From contig ONDA01000028.1 in the NCBI GenBank assembly GCA_900316475.1, forward strand, positions 1 to 39,287: 39,287 bases of DNA, written 5' to 3'. The stretch is from an uncultured Prevotellaceae bacterium. Its GTDB lineage: Bacteria > Bacteroidota > Bacteroidia > Bacteroidales > Bacteroidaceae. How positions within the stretch are numbered: the first letter of the stretch is position 1; the number at the start of each line of letters is the position of its first letter. Under the pieces are notes generated by a model. The model was not told the origin of the DNA. It was given only the letters and a program-made list of their open reading frames with translations, and made no database searches. A program made the translations under genes and the position numbers. Below, piece by piece: positions 9,075 to 16,532 of this stretch.

Positions 9075-9824
9075 ATGATAAAGAAGATTCTGGTGTCGCA
9101 GCCAAAACCTGCAAGTGAGAAATCACCATATTACGAAATTGCGAGCAAATTCGATGTGGAACTGGTGTTCCGTCCATTTATTAAGGTGGAGAGCATGTCG
9201 GCCAAGGAGTTCCGCGCTCAGAAAGTCAGCATCTTAGACTATTCAGCCATCGTTTTCACCTCACGTCACGCTATCGACCATTTCTTCACGCTGGCTAAGG
9301 AGCTGCGTGTCACCATCCCCGAGGATATGAAGTACTTCTGCGTCACGGAGACCATCGCGCTCTACATCCAAAAGTATGTGCAGTACCGCAAGCGTAAGGT
9401 GTTCTTCGGCACGACCGGACGTGTCGACGACCTCATCCCCACGATGGTGAAGCACAAGACAGAGAAATATCTGGTTCCCATGAGCGACGTCCACAACGAC
9501 GCCATCACCGTCCTGCTCGACTCCAAGAAGCTGCACCACAAGGAAGTGGTGATGTACCGCACGGTAAGCAACGATTTCACGGAGGAGGAGGTCAAGAATT
9601 TCGACTACGATATGCTGCTGTTCTTCAGCCCTTCGGGTATAGAGTCGCTGACCAAGAACTTCCCCGACTTCGAGCAGGGCGAGATAGTCATTGGCACTTT
9701 CGGTCCTGCCACCGCCAAGGCCGCCAAGGATGCCGGTCTGCGCCTCGACATCGAAGCGCCCACCGAGAAATACCCGTCGATGACGGGCGCTCTGCAGCAC
9801 TACCTCTTTGAAGTAATGGACTAA
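9075..9824 (+). CDS. hemD: Uroporphyrinogen-III synthase family protein
   Basis: The protein has 249 residues and the two-lobed HemD layout. Characteristic stretches are KILVSQP at the start, FTSRHAIDHFF (about 61-71), and FFSPSGIESLTKNF with the following GTFGPATAKAAKDAGL (about 183-215). The enzyme closes hydroxymethylbilane into uroporphyrinogen III for tetrapyrroles. HemD sequences are poorly conserved, so recognition rests on these motifs and on the familiar position between DUF4271 and rnpA. Many Prevotella lack a complete haem pathway and no other hem gene is in the window, so whether it works in haem synthesis here is open. It is 12 bp from the upstream gene and 5 bp from rnpA. Confidence 0.82.
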   Translation: MIKKILVSQPKPASEKSPYYEIASKFDVELVFRPFIKVESMSAKEFRAQKVSILDYSAIVFTSRHAIDHFFTLAKELRVTIPEDMKYFCVTETIALYIQKYVQYRKRKVFFGTTGRVDDLIPTMVKHKTEKYLVPMSDVHNDAITVLLDSKKLHHKEVVMYRTVSNDFTEEEVKNFDYDMLLFFSPSGIESLTKNFPDFEQGEIVIGTFGPATAKAAKDAGLRLDIEAPTEKYPSMTGALQHYLFEVMD

Positions 9825-9829
9825 GAGCG

Positions 9830-10213
9830 GTGGAGAGCGGAAGGTTTCCTAAAAGGGAGCATATCTGCAGCACTCGACTGATAGATCAGCTCTTCGGCAA
9901 CGGCAGCCAACGGGCGGCCGCCTACCCGCTGAGAGCCGTCTTCCGCAAGACCGACCGCCTGCCGACCGGTGTTCCGGTTCAGGTGCTCATCAGCGTTCCC
10001 AAGAAGCACTTCAAGCACGCTGTCGACCGCAACCGCGTGAAACGGCAGATACGGGAAGCCTACCGCCGGCATAAACAGCCCCTCTGCGACGCCATCCCGT
10101 CAGAAGAGAGTCTGCTGATAGGTTTTATATGGGTTTCCGACGAACTGTCGCCGTCTGACATCGTGAACGAGCGCATCAAGAAGCTACTCACACGTATCGG
10201 TGAAAAGATATGA
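9830..10213 (+). CDS. rnpA: Ribonuclease P protein component
   Basis: The protein has 127 residues and helps RNase P RNA cut the 5' leaders of tRNA precursors. The family signature is clear: [18 protein letters not shown], with the RNR motif, at about 63-80. The start is GTG five bases after the hemD stop. Its final codons overlap the yidD start by four bases (ATGA), so the two are translationally coupled. In many bacteria rpmH precedes rnpA; here rpmH is about 26 kb away beside efp. Confidence 0.93.
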   Translation: MESGRFPKREHICSTRLIDQLFGNGSQRAAAYPLRAVFRKTDRLPTGVPVQVLISVPKKHFKHAVDRNRVKRQIREAYRRHKQPLCDAIPSEESLLIGFIWVSDELSPSDIVNERIKKLLTRIGEKI

Positions 10214-10440
10214 GCACTGTCGTCCGTTTCCTGTCGTGGTTACTGGTATTACCCATCCGTTTCTACCAGTTATACCTATCACCCCTGCTCGGACCTTCGT
10301 GCCGCTTTACGCCCACCTGCTCTGAATATGCCCGACAGGCCATCCTCAAGCATGGTCCCATCAAAGGCCTCGGCCTCGCCATTTGGCGGATATTACGTTG
10401 CAACCCTTGGGGCGGTTCCGGCTACGACCCAGTGCCATAA
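10210..10440 (+). CDS. yidD: YidD, membrane protein insertion efficiency factor
   Basis: The protein has 76 residues. It shows the complete YidD pattern: an amphipathic N-terminus ([19 protein letters not shown]), the Cys-containing core [11 protein letters not shown] at 31-41, and the tail [14 protein letters not shown]. YidD helps insert membrane proteins together with YidC at the inner face of the cytoplasmic membrane. It overlaps rnpA by four bases and is followed after 26 bp by tyrS. Confidence 0.95.
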   Translation: MSTVVRFLSWLLVLPIRFYQLYLSPLLGPSCRFTPTCSEYARQAILKHGPIKGLGLAIWRILRCNPWGGSGYDPVP

Positions 10441-10466
10441 ACATCAATAAAAAACAATATACAACA

Positions 10467-11765
10467 ATGAGAAAGAACTTTGTCGAAGAACTCCGCTGGC
10501 GCGGAATGCTGGCACAGATGATGCCAGGAACGGAAGAACTCCTTCAGAAGGAGATGGTAACGGCCTACCTGGGTACCGACCCGACGGCCGACTCGCTACA
10601 TATCGGCCACCTCTGTGGTATCATGATGCTGCGCCACCTGCAGCGCTGCGGCCACAAGCCCATCATCCTCGTCGGCGGTGCCACAGGCATGATTGGCGAC
10701 CCCAGCGGCAAGTCTCAGGAGCGCAACCTGCTGAACGACGAGACCCTGCGCCACAACCAGGAGTGTATCAAGGCTCAGGTGGCTAAGTTCCTCGACTTCG
10801 AGGCCGAAGGCCCCAACGCCGCCGAGATGGTGAACAACTACGACTGGATGAAGAATTTCACGTTCCTCGACTTCGCCCGCGAGGTTGGCAAGCATATCAC
10901 CGTGAACTACATGATGGCCAAGGAGAGCGTTCAGCAGCGCCTCAACGGTACCGCCCGCGACGGTCTGTCGTTCACCGAGTTCACCTACCAGCTGCTGCAG
11001 GGCTACGACTTCCTCTACCTCTACCAGCACAAGGGCGTGAAGCTGCAGTTAGGCGGCAACGACCAGTGGGGCAACATGACCACCGGCACGGAACTTATCC
11101 GCCGCACCTTAGGCAACGACGTTGAGACCTTCGCCCTCACCTGTCCGCTCATCACGAAGAGCGACGGCAAGAAGTTCGGCAAGACCGAGAGCGGCAACAT
11201 CTGGCTCGACCCGAAGCGCACCACGCCGTACAAGTTCTACCAGTTCTGGCTGAACGTCAGCGACGAGGATGCCGAGCGCTACATCAAGATTTTCACCTCA
11301 TTAGAGAAGGACGTCATCGACGGTCTCATCGAAGAGCACAAGCAGGACCCCGGTCGCCGCGTCCTGCAGCGCCGTCTGGCTGAGGAGGTGACGGTCATGG
11401 TACACTCGCAGGCCGACCTCGACACCGCCATCGAAGCCTCGAACATCCTGTTCGGCAAGGCTACCAAGGAGGCTCTGGAGCGTCTCGACGAGCAGACCTT
11501 CCTTGATGTGTTCGACGGTGTCGAACACCACGAGATTAGCCGCGACCAGCTGGGTCAGCCGGCCATCGAACTCTTCACCACGGCAGCCCCCGTCTTCCCC
11601 TCGAAAGGCGAGATGCGCAAGATGGTTCAGGGCGGCGGTGTGTCGCTCAACAAGGAGAAGCTGACCGACGCGCAGCGTGCCGTCACCGCTGACGATCTCA
11701 TCGACGGCAAGTACTTATTGGCCCAAAAGGGTAAGAAAAACTACTACTTGCTCATCGTGAAATAA
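10467..11765 (+). CDS. tyrS: Tyrosyl-tRNA synthetase
   Basis: This 432-residue class I synthetase charges tRNA-Tyr. HIGH is at residues 45-48 (DSLHIGH). The KMSKS-equivalent appears as KFGKT within [12 protein letters not shown], and a C-terminal S4-like RNA-binding domain begins near [12 protein letters not shown]. An in-frame extension upstream overlaps yidD, but the ATG at 10467 follows A-rich sequence and gives the normal N-terminus ([14 protein letters not shown]). A strong terminator follows the stop, so this gene closes the metK-tyrS unit. Confidence 0.96.
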   Translation: MRKNFVEELRWRGMLAQMMPGTEELLQKEMVTAYLGTDPTADSLHIGHLCGIMMLRHLQRCGHKPIILVGGATGMIGDPSGKSQERNLLNDETLRHNQECIKAQVAKFLDFEAEGPNAAEMVNNYDWMKNFTFLDFAREVGKHITVNYMMAKESVQQRLNGTARDGLSFTEFTYQLLQGYDFLYLYQHKGVKLQLGGNDQWGNMTTGTELIRRTLGNDVETFALTCPLITKSDGKKFGKTESGNIWLDPKRTTPYKFYQFWLNVSDEDAERYIKIFTSLEKDVIDGLIEEHKQDPGRRVLQRRLAEEVTVMVHSQADLDTAIEASNILFGKATKEALERLDEQTFLDVFDGVEHHEISRDQLGQPAIELFTTAAPVFPSKGEMRKMVQGGGVSLNKEKLTDAQRAVTADDLIDGKYLLAQKGKKNYYLLIVK

Positions 11766-11776
11766 GATAAATAAGG

Positions 11777-11803
11777 AAAAATTTGGCAGATTGCCAAATT
11801 TTT
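11777..11803 (+). terminator. tyrS terminator
   Basis: An 11-bp perfect stem (AAAAATTTGGC / GCCAAATTTTT) has the loop AGATT and a T-run built into its 3' arm. The 5' arm contains the -33 element of the tRNA-Gln promoter. Confidence 0.8.
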
Positions 11804-11813
11804 CCTACCTTTG
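11782..11813 (+). promoter_or_regulatory. tRNA-Gln promoter
   Basis: TTTG at 11782-11785 and TACCTTTG at 11806-11813 are 20 bp apart. The tRNA begins 11 bp downstream. The -33 element lies inside the terminator stem of tyrS. Confidence 0.75.
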
Positions 11814-11823
11814 CAGCCGCAAT

Positions 11824-11897
11824 TGGACGATGGTGTAATGGTAACACTACAGGTTTTGGTTCTGTCATTCCCGGTTCGAATCCGAGTCGTCCAACCA
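11824..11897 (+). tRNA. tRNA-Gln (anticodon TTG)
   Basis: The 74-base gene includes an encoded CCA end. The acceptor stem is perfect (TGGACGA / TCGTCCA) and starts with the U1-A72 pair typical of tRNA-Gln. The anticodon loop TTTTGGT gives anticodon TTG, reading CAA. The D-arm is normal. The T-stem CCCGG / CCGAG contains one C-A mismatch (position 50-64) and the variable loop has only four bases. It has its own promoter and terminator. Confidence 0.95.
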
Positions 11898-11898
11898 T

Positions 11899-11932
11899 AA
11901 AAGCACCTTGTTTGGGTGCTTTTATTTTTTTT
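11899..11932 (+). terminator. tRNA-Gln terminator
   Basis: Stem AAAAGCACC / GGTGCTTTT with a 7-base loop is followed by ATTTTTTTT, directly after the CCA end. Confidence 0.85.
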
Positions 11933-11944
11933 AAGTCTTCAGAT

Positions 11945-11975
11945 TTTGCCATCCGTATTATAATTAGTAACTTTG
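11945..11975 (+). promoter_or_regulatory. kduI promoter
   Basis: TTTG at 11945-11948 and TAACTTTG at 11968-11975 are 19 bp apart, with the kduI ATG 20 bp further on. It likely drives kduI and kduD, and perhaps the close-packed genes after them. Confidence 0.7.
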
Positions 11976-11995
11976 CAGTCAAACAGACAAAACCG

Positions 11996-12838
11996 ATGAA
12001 AACAAACTACGCGATACGTTACGCCACCAATCCCGACGACGCCCGTCACTACGACACGGCACGCCTCCGTCAGGACTTTCTCATAGAGCGGCTCTTTGCC
12101 GCAGACGAGGTGAACATGGTCTACTCTATGTACGACCGCATGATTGTGGGAGGTGCCATGCCTGTCACAGAGACACTGCCTTTAGAGGCTGTCGACCCGC
12201 TGAAAGCCCAGTGGTTTACCCAGCGCCGCGAGGTTGGCATCTATAATGTCGGCGGTACGGGTACCGTCCGCGTCGGCGACGAGCTGTTCACCCTTGGCTA
12301 CAAGGAGGCACTGTACATCGGTCGCGGCGACCGTCAGGTAGCCTTCGCCAGTGCCGACGGCGCGCAGCCCGCCAAGTTCTACTTCAACTCAGCCACCGCT
12401 CATGCCGCCTATCCCTGCCGCAAAGTGACGAAGCAGGACGCTGTCGTGGCTCACATGGGGTCGCTGGAGATGTCGAATGAGCGCGACATCAACAAGATGC
12501 TCGTCAACCAGGTGCTGCCCACCTGTCAGCTGCAGATGGGCATGACCGAACTGGCCACAGGCTCCGTCTGGAACACCATGCCCGCCCACGTCCACAGCCG
12601 TCGGATGGAGGCTTACTTCTACTTCGAGCTGCCCGAGGACCAGGCCGTCTGTCATTTCATGGGCGAACCGCAGGAGACCCGTCATCTCTGGCTGCAGAAC
12701 GAGCAAGCTGTGCTGTCGCCCGAATGGAGCATCCACAGTGCTGCCGCCACGCATAACTACACGTTCATCTGGGGTATGGCAGGCGAGAACTTAGACTACG
12801 GCGACCAAGACTTTTCAAAGATTACCGATCTTAAATAA
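11996..12838 (+). CDS. kduI: 5-keto-4-deoxyuronate isomerase
   Basis: The enzyme interconverts 5-keto-4-deoxyuronate and 2,5-diketo-3-deoxygluconate during breakdown of pectin and other uronate polysaccharides. It has 280 residues, the usual length. The cupin zinc site is complete: H198 and H200 in MPAHVH, E205 in RRMEAYF, and H247 in WSIHSAA. A longer in-frame reading runs back through the tRNA and is not real; the ATG at 11996 fits the promoter. kduD follows after 25 bp, so the two consecutive steps are co-expressed. No transporter, lyase or regulator of the pathway lies alongside. Confidence 0.95.
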   Translation: MKTNYAIRYATNPDDARHYDTARLRQDFLIERLFAADEVNMVYSMYDRMIVGGAMPVTETLPLEAVDPLKAQWFTQRREVGIYNVGGTGTVRVGDELFTLGYKEALYIGRGDRQVAFASADGAQPAKFYFNSATAHAAYPCRKVTKQDAVVAHMGSLEMSNERDINKMLVNQVLPTCQLQMGMTELATGSVWNTMPAHVHSRRMEAYFYFELPEDQAVCHFMGEPQETRHLWLQNEQAVLSPEWSIHSAAATHNYTFIWGMAGENLDYGDQDFSKITDLK

Positions 12839-12863
12839 ACAATTTCTAAAACAAACAAAGATT

Positions 12864-13667
12864 ATGGCAAATTTATTTTCACTTGAAGGAAAGAACGCCT
12901 GGATTACAGGCGCAAGTTACGGTATTGGTTTCAACATCGCCAAGGCTTTTGTAGCTGCCGGCGCTAAGACCATCGTCTTCAACGACATCAACGAGGAAGC
13001 GCTGCAGCGCGGTCTTGCCAACTACAAGGAGGCAGGCATCACCAACGTCAAGGGCTACGTCTGCGACGTCACCAACGAGGACGGCGTGAAGGCTCTGGTC
13101 AACAAGATACACGAGGAGGTTGGGCAGATTGACATCCTGGTGAACAACGCCGGCATCATCAAGCGCATCCCCATGCACGAGATGAAGCGCGCCGAGTTCC
13201 AGCAGGTCATCGACATCGACCTCGTCGGTCCGTTCATCTGCGCCAGCGCCGTTATCCCCGAGATGATGGAGCGCCGCGAGGGTAAGATTATCAACATCTG
13301 CTCGATGATGTCAGAGCTGGGCCGCGAGACCGTATCCGCCTACGCTGCTGCCAAGGGCGGTCTGAAGATGCTCACCCGCAACATCTGCTCAGAGTACGGC
13401 GAGTACAACATCCAGTGTAACGGCATCGGCCCGGGCTATATCGCTACCCCGCAGACCGCTCCCCTGCGCGAGCGTCAGCCGGACGGCAGCCGCCATCCGT
13501 TCGATTCGTTCATCTGCGCCAAGACGCCCGCCGGTCGCTGGCTCGACCCGTCGGAGCTGGGCGGTCCCGCCGTGTTCTTAGCCTCACATGCCTCTGACGC
13601 CGTCAATGGCCACGTGCTCTACGTCGACGGTGGCATCCTGGCTTACATCGGCAAGCAGCCAAAGTAA
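12864..13667 (+). CDS. kduD: 2-keto-3-deoxygluconate-forming SDR dehydrogenase (KduD type)
   Basis: This 267-residue short-chain dehydrogenase has the NAD(P)-binding motif TGASYGIG at 15-22, NNAG at 94-97, catalytic S147 and Y160-x-x-x-K164 (SAYAAAK). KduD reduces 2,5-diketo-3-deoxygluconate to 2-keto-3-deoxygluconate, the step after KduI. The position next to kduI supports this assignment over the closely related gluconate 5-dehydrogenase. sufS starts only six bases after its stop. Confidence 0.88.
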   Translation: MANLFSLEGKNAWITGASYGIGFNIAKAFVAAGAKTIVFNDINEEALQRGLANYKEAGITNVKGYVCDVTNEDGVKALVNKIHEEVGQIDILVNNAGIIKRIPMHEMKRAEFQQVIDIDLVGPFICASAVIPEMMERREGKIINICSMMSELGRETVSAYAAAKGGLKMLTRNICSEYGEYNIQCNGIGPGYIATPQTAPLRERQPDGSRHPFDSFICAKTPAGRWLDPSELGGPAVFLASHASDAVNGHVLYVDGGILAYIGKQPK

Positions 13668-13673
13668 TAGGAA

Positions 13674-14891
13674 ATGTACGACATAGGAAAAATACGCGAA
13701 GACTTCCCCATCCTGTCGCGCCAGGTGTATGGCCGGCCGTTGGTGTATCTTGACAATGCCGCCACGACGCAGAAGCCGCTGCAGGTGCTCGACGCCATGC
13801 GTGAAGAGTACCTGAACGTCAACGCCAACGTCCATCGCGGCGTCCACTACCTCAGTCAGCAGGCCACAGACCTGCACGAGGCTGCCCGCGAGAAGGTACG
13901 GCTGTTCATCAATGCCCGTAAGGCGGAGGAGATTGTCTTTACTCGTGGAACGACGGAGGCTATCAATCTGGTAGCCTCCTCGTTCTGTCTCTCACAGATG
14001 CAGCCCGGCGACGAGGTGCTTGTCACCGACATGGAGCACCACTCCAACATCGTGCCGTGGCAGTTGCAGGCTATGCAGCGCGGCATCGTCGTCCGCCATT
14101 TGCCTATCAGCGACGACGGCCGTCTGGTGTCATGCGATACTATCGCCACATACATGACGGCGCGCACACGGCTGGTGAGCGTGGCTCACGTCAGCAACGT
14201 GCTGGGCACCGTCAACCCCGTGGCCGACATCATCCGTCAGGCCCACGAGCGCAACATCCCCGTACTGGTGGACGCTGCCCAGAGCGCACCCCACATCCCC
14301 CTTGACGTGCAGCTGCTGGACTGCGACTTCCTGGCTTTCAGCGGCCATAAGATGTATGGTCCGACGGGCATCGGCGTGCTCTACGGCAAGGAAGCGTGGC
14401 TCGAAAAGCTGCCGCCCTACCAGGGTGGTGGCGAGATGATCGACCGCGTCAGCTGGGAGAAGACCACCTTCGAGCGCCTGCCCTTCAAGTTCGAGGCCGG
14501 CACCCCTGACTACGTGGCCACCCACGGTCTGGCCACCGCCATCGACTACCTGTCGCAGATAGGTCTCGACGCTGTCGCGGCCCACGAGACGGAGCTAACC
14601 CGCTACTGCATGGAACAGCTGCGCAGCATCGGTGGCATCACCATCTACGGGCCCGACGAGCCGCACGACGCCGTGGTGTCGTTCAACGTCGACGGCGTCC
14701 ACCATCTCGACATCGGCACCCTGCTCGACCGTCTCGGCATTGCCGTGCGCACCGGTCACCACTGTGCCCAGCCGCTGATGTCACGTCTCGGCATACAGGG
14801 TACCGTCCGTGCCTCGTTCGCCCTATATAATACTAAGGAGGAGGTCGACACCCTGGCCGAAGGTCTACGACGCGTGATGCAGATGTTTTAA
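13674..14891 (+). CDS. sufS: Cysteine desulfurase SufS
   Basis: This 405-residue PLP enzyme takes sulfur from cysteine and hands the persulfide to the SUF iron-sulfur machinery. The N-terminus has DNAATTQKP (27-35), characteristic of group II desulfurases. PLP-binding K226 lies in SGHKMYGPTG and the catalytic Cys is C364 in RTGHHCAQP. The short loop around this Cys is SufS-like, not IscS-like. No sufBCD or sufE is in the window, and linkage to kdu genes is unusual; a six-base gap to kduD suggests shared transcription. The last base of its stop codon is the first base of a 38-bp palindromic repeat. Confidence 0.93.
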   Translation: MYDIGKIREDFPILSRQVYGRPLVYLDNAATTQKPLQVLDAMREEYLNVNANVHRGVHYLSQQATDLHEAAREKVRLFINARKAEEIVFTRGTTEAINLVASSFCLSQMQPGDEVLVTDMEHHSNIVPWQLQAMQRGIVVRHLPISDDGRLVSCDTIATYMTARTRLVSVAHVSNVLGTVNPVADIIRQAHERNIPVLVDAAQSAPHIPLDVQLLDCDFLAFSGHKMYGPTGIGVLYGKEAWLEKLPPYQGGGEMIDRVSWEKTTFERLPFKFEAGTPDYVATHGLATAIDYLSQIGLDAVAAHETELTRYCMEQLRSIGGITIYGPDEPHDAVVSFNVDGVHHLDIGTLLDRLGIAVRTGHHCAQPLMSRLGIQGTVRASFALYNTKEEVDTLAEGLRRVMQMF

Positions 14892-14928
14892 GACCCTCCC
14901 CCGGCCCCTCCCTGTGAGGGAGGGGAGT
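14891..14928. repeat. 38-bp palindromic repeat, family A, copy 1
   Basis: The element starts AGACCCTCCCCCGGCC and ends GGGGAGT, with an inner stem CCCCTCCCT / AGGGAGGGG around GTG. It abuts the sufS stop codon, and rnhB starts 14 bp after it. It differs from copy 2 (26636-26673) by a single base near its left end. Confidence 0.9.
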
Positions 14929-14941
14929 AAATACCAAAGCG

Positions 14942-15598
14942 ATGAAAGAGAGAAAAGATAGCGCACTTCTTCCTTATTACCATCAAGGAGTGATAGAGGC
15001 GGGCTGCGACGAAGCGGGACGCGGCTGCCTGGCCGGCAGTGTCTATGCTGCGGCGGTCATCCTGCCCGATGGTTACGAGAACACGCTGCTCAACGACTCG
15101 AAGCAGCTCACGGAGAAGCGGCGCTACGCCCTGCGTGAACAGATAGAGCACGATGCCGTGGCGTGGGCTGTGGGCATCGTCACGCCAGAAGAGATAGACC
15201 GCATCAACATCCTCAACGCCTCGATACTGGCCATGCACCGGGCCTTAGACCAGCTGCAGATACGCCCGGAGGCCATCATCGTCGACGGCAACCGCTTCAA
15301 GCCCTATAGCCGTGAGGTCGACGGCTACACCATCAGCATCCCCCACACCACCATCGTCAAGGGCGACGCTAAGTATATGTCCATCGCTGCGGCATCCATC
15401 TTAGCCAAGACCTACCGCGACGACTATATGAACCAGCTGGCCGCGGAATACCCGCTGTACGACTGGCAACAGAACAAAGGCTATCCGACGAAAAAGCACC
15501 GCGAGGCTATCCGCCGGTATGGCACGACACCCTATCACCGCATGAGCTATAATCTGCTGGGGAGTGGGGAGCTGTCACTACCATTTGAAGACATCTAA
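14942..15598 (+). CDS. rnhB: Ribonuclease HII
   Basis: The 218-residue enzyme removes RNA and single ribonucleotides from RNA-DNA hybrids. The signature [12 protein letters not shown] gives D23 and E24; further acidic residues are D115 (IIVDGNRF) and probably D160 (AKTYRDDYM). NDSKQLT at 51-57 is also typical. As I recall them, related proteins begin close to the LLPY stretch, so the first eight residues (MKERKDSA) look like an extension and come from sequence resembling that beside another copy of repeat A (see findings). The DUF4923 gene follows after 16 bp. Confidence 0.94.
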   Translation: MKERKDSALLPYYHQGVIEAGCDEAGRGCLAGSVYAAAVILPDGYENTLLNDSKQLTEKRRYALREQIEHDAVAWAVGIVTPEEIDRINILNASILAMHRALDQLQIRPEAIIVDGNRFKPYSREVDGYTISIPHTTIVKGDAKYMSIAAASILAKTYRDDYMNQLAAEYPLYDWQQNKGYPTKKHREAIRRYGTTPYHRMSYNLLGSGELSLPFEDI

Positions 15599-15614
15599 TC
15601 ACAAATATCAGGCA

Positions 15615-16259
15615 ATGAAAAAGACAAAAGCAACATTGGTGGCGGCAGCCACCGCCTTGCTGACCGCCTGCGGCACCATGGGCCAGGCCGGCAGCGGCAG
15701 TTCAACAACAGGCAGCGTCCTCGGCGCCGTCCTCACCGACGTGCTGCAGGGCGGCACCCTTGGTAACGTCATCACCAGCGTCATCGGCGCACAGAAAGTC
15801 ACCGCCGCCGACCTCGTCGGCTCCTGGAAATACAGCGGCCCCGGGTGTGCCTTCACCAGCGAGAAACTGCTCGCCCAAGCCGGCGGCGAGGTGGTTGCCG
15901 GCCAGATCAAGGCCAAGGTGCTGCCCTACTACCAGCAGATAGGCATCAGTGCCCAGAACACCACCATCACCATCAATCAGGACGGTACCTACTCCGCCAC
16001 ATTCCGCGGTACGCCCATGAACGGCAAGTGGACCTACGACGAAGCAAGCTGTCGCATGAACCTTCAGGGACTGCTGCTCAGCCTGAACTGCTATGCCAAG
16101 CGTAACGTCAACGGCATTGCCCTGCTTTTCGATGCCTCCAAACTGCTGACACTGCTCCAGACGGCGGCAGCAATGAGCGGCAACCAGAACATTCAGACTG
16201 TTGGCGAAATCAGTAAGAGCTATGATGGTGTACGTCTCGGATTTGACTTCAGCAAGTAA
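15615..16259 (+). CDS. DUF4923 lipoprotein (lipocalin-like fold)
   Basis: The 214-residue protein starts at the ATG at 15615, which gives a lipoprotein signal with lipobox LTAC and acylated Cys19. A Gly/Ser-rich linker follows, then the DUF4923 pattern: LVGSWKYSGPGCAFTSEKLL, a block ending YYQQIGI, a beta-rich core, and the ending SYDGVRLGFDFSK. DUF4923 is a Bacteroidota family of unknown function; a lipid- or envelope-related role is only a guess. It is close behind rnhB and probably co-transcribed. Downstream is the predicted minus-strand small RNA. Confidence 0.8.
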   Translation: MKKTKATLVAAATALLTACGTMGQAGSGSSTTGSVLGAVLTDVLQGGTLGNVITSVIGAQKVTAADLVGSWKYSGPGCAFTSEKLLAQAGGEVVAGQIKAKVLPYYQQIGISAQNTTITINQDGTYSATFRGTPMNGKWTYDEASCRMNLQGLLLSLNCYAKRNVNGIALLFDASKLLTLLQTAAAMSGNQNIQTVGEISKSYDGVRLGFDFSK

Positions 16260-16292
16260 CCTGCCTACAACCTTTAGAGGCCCAAGGTCTAT

Positions 16293-16324
16293 AAAAAAAA
16301 CCTTGGACCTCACGGTCGAAGGTT
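16293..16324 (-). terminator. Terminator of the predicted small RNA
   Basis: On the minus strand the stem AACCTT-C-GACC / GGTC-C-AAGGTT (10 pairs with one C-C mismatch, loop GTGA) is followed by eight U. Confidence 0.65.
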
Positions 16325-16447
16325 TATGGTCAATTTTTCGGGCTCTCTTACTTCCCTCACGGGAATTGGGAGGATTTACATTTAACACTGAGCATCCTTG
16401 GAAACTTCCAAGGCAAAAAAACTATAGATAATCTTTCAACATAAATT
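16293..16447 (-). ncRNA. Predicted stand-alone small RNA, about 155 nt
   Basis: A minus-strand promoter-like TACCTTTG (plus-strand 16454-16461) has a possible -33 TTTG at 16484-16487 (22 bp away, slightly long). It is followed about 150 nt later by a strong minus-strand terminator ending in eight U. Between them lie two more hairpins: CCTTGGA / TCCAAGG (16396-16413) and TTCCC-GTGA-GGGAA. There is no convincing reading frame. The gap is otherwise empty of genes. It could be 6S-like, a regulatory RNA, or an unknown Bacteroidota motif; the family is not identified. Confidence 0.5.
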
Positions 16448-16453
16448 CGGGTG

Positions 16454-16487
16454 CAAAGGTAAGGCTTTTTTTTGAATAACCGTCAAA
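16454..16487 (-). promoter_or_regulatory. Promoter of the predicted small RNA
   Basis: Read on the minus strand, TACCTTTG (16461 to 16454) is preceded by TTTG (16487 to 16484) at a 22-bp spacing. Transcription would run leftward from about 16447. Confidence 0.5.
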
Positions 16488-16532
16488 CGAACACTTAAAA
16501 ATTGTTACAACAATGTAAAATTTTGCGAAAAT

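Noticed and set aside
11783-11995. Upstream extension of kduI through the tRNA gene
   Set aside because: A complete tRNA-Gln, its terminator and the kduI promoter lie in this stretch; the KduI family starts at 11996.
16260-16532. Small RNA named as 6S RNA or a specific Rfam motif
   Set aside because: Size and position would permit it, but no family-specific feature can be confirmed by eye, so it is left unnamed.
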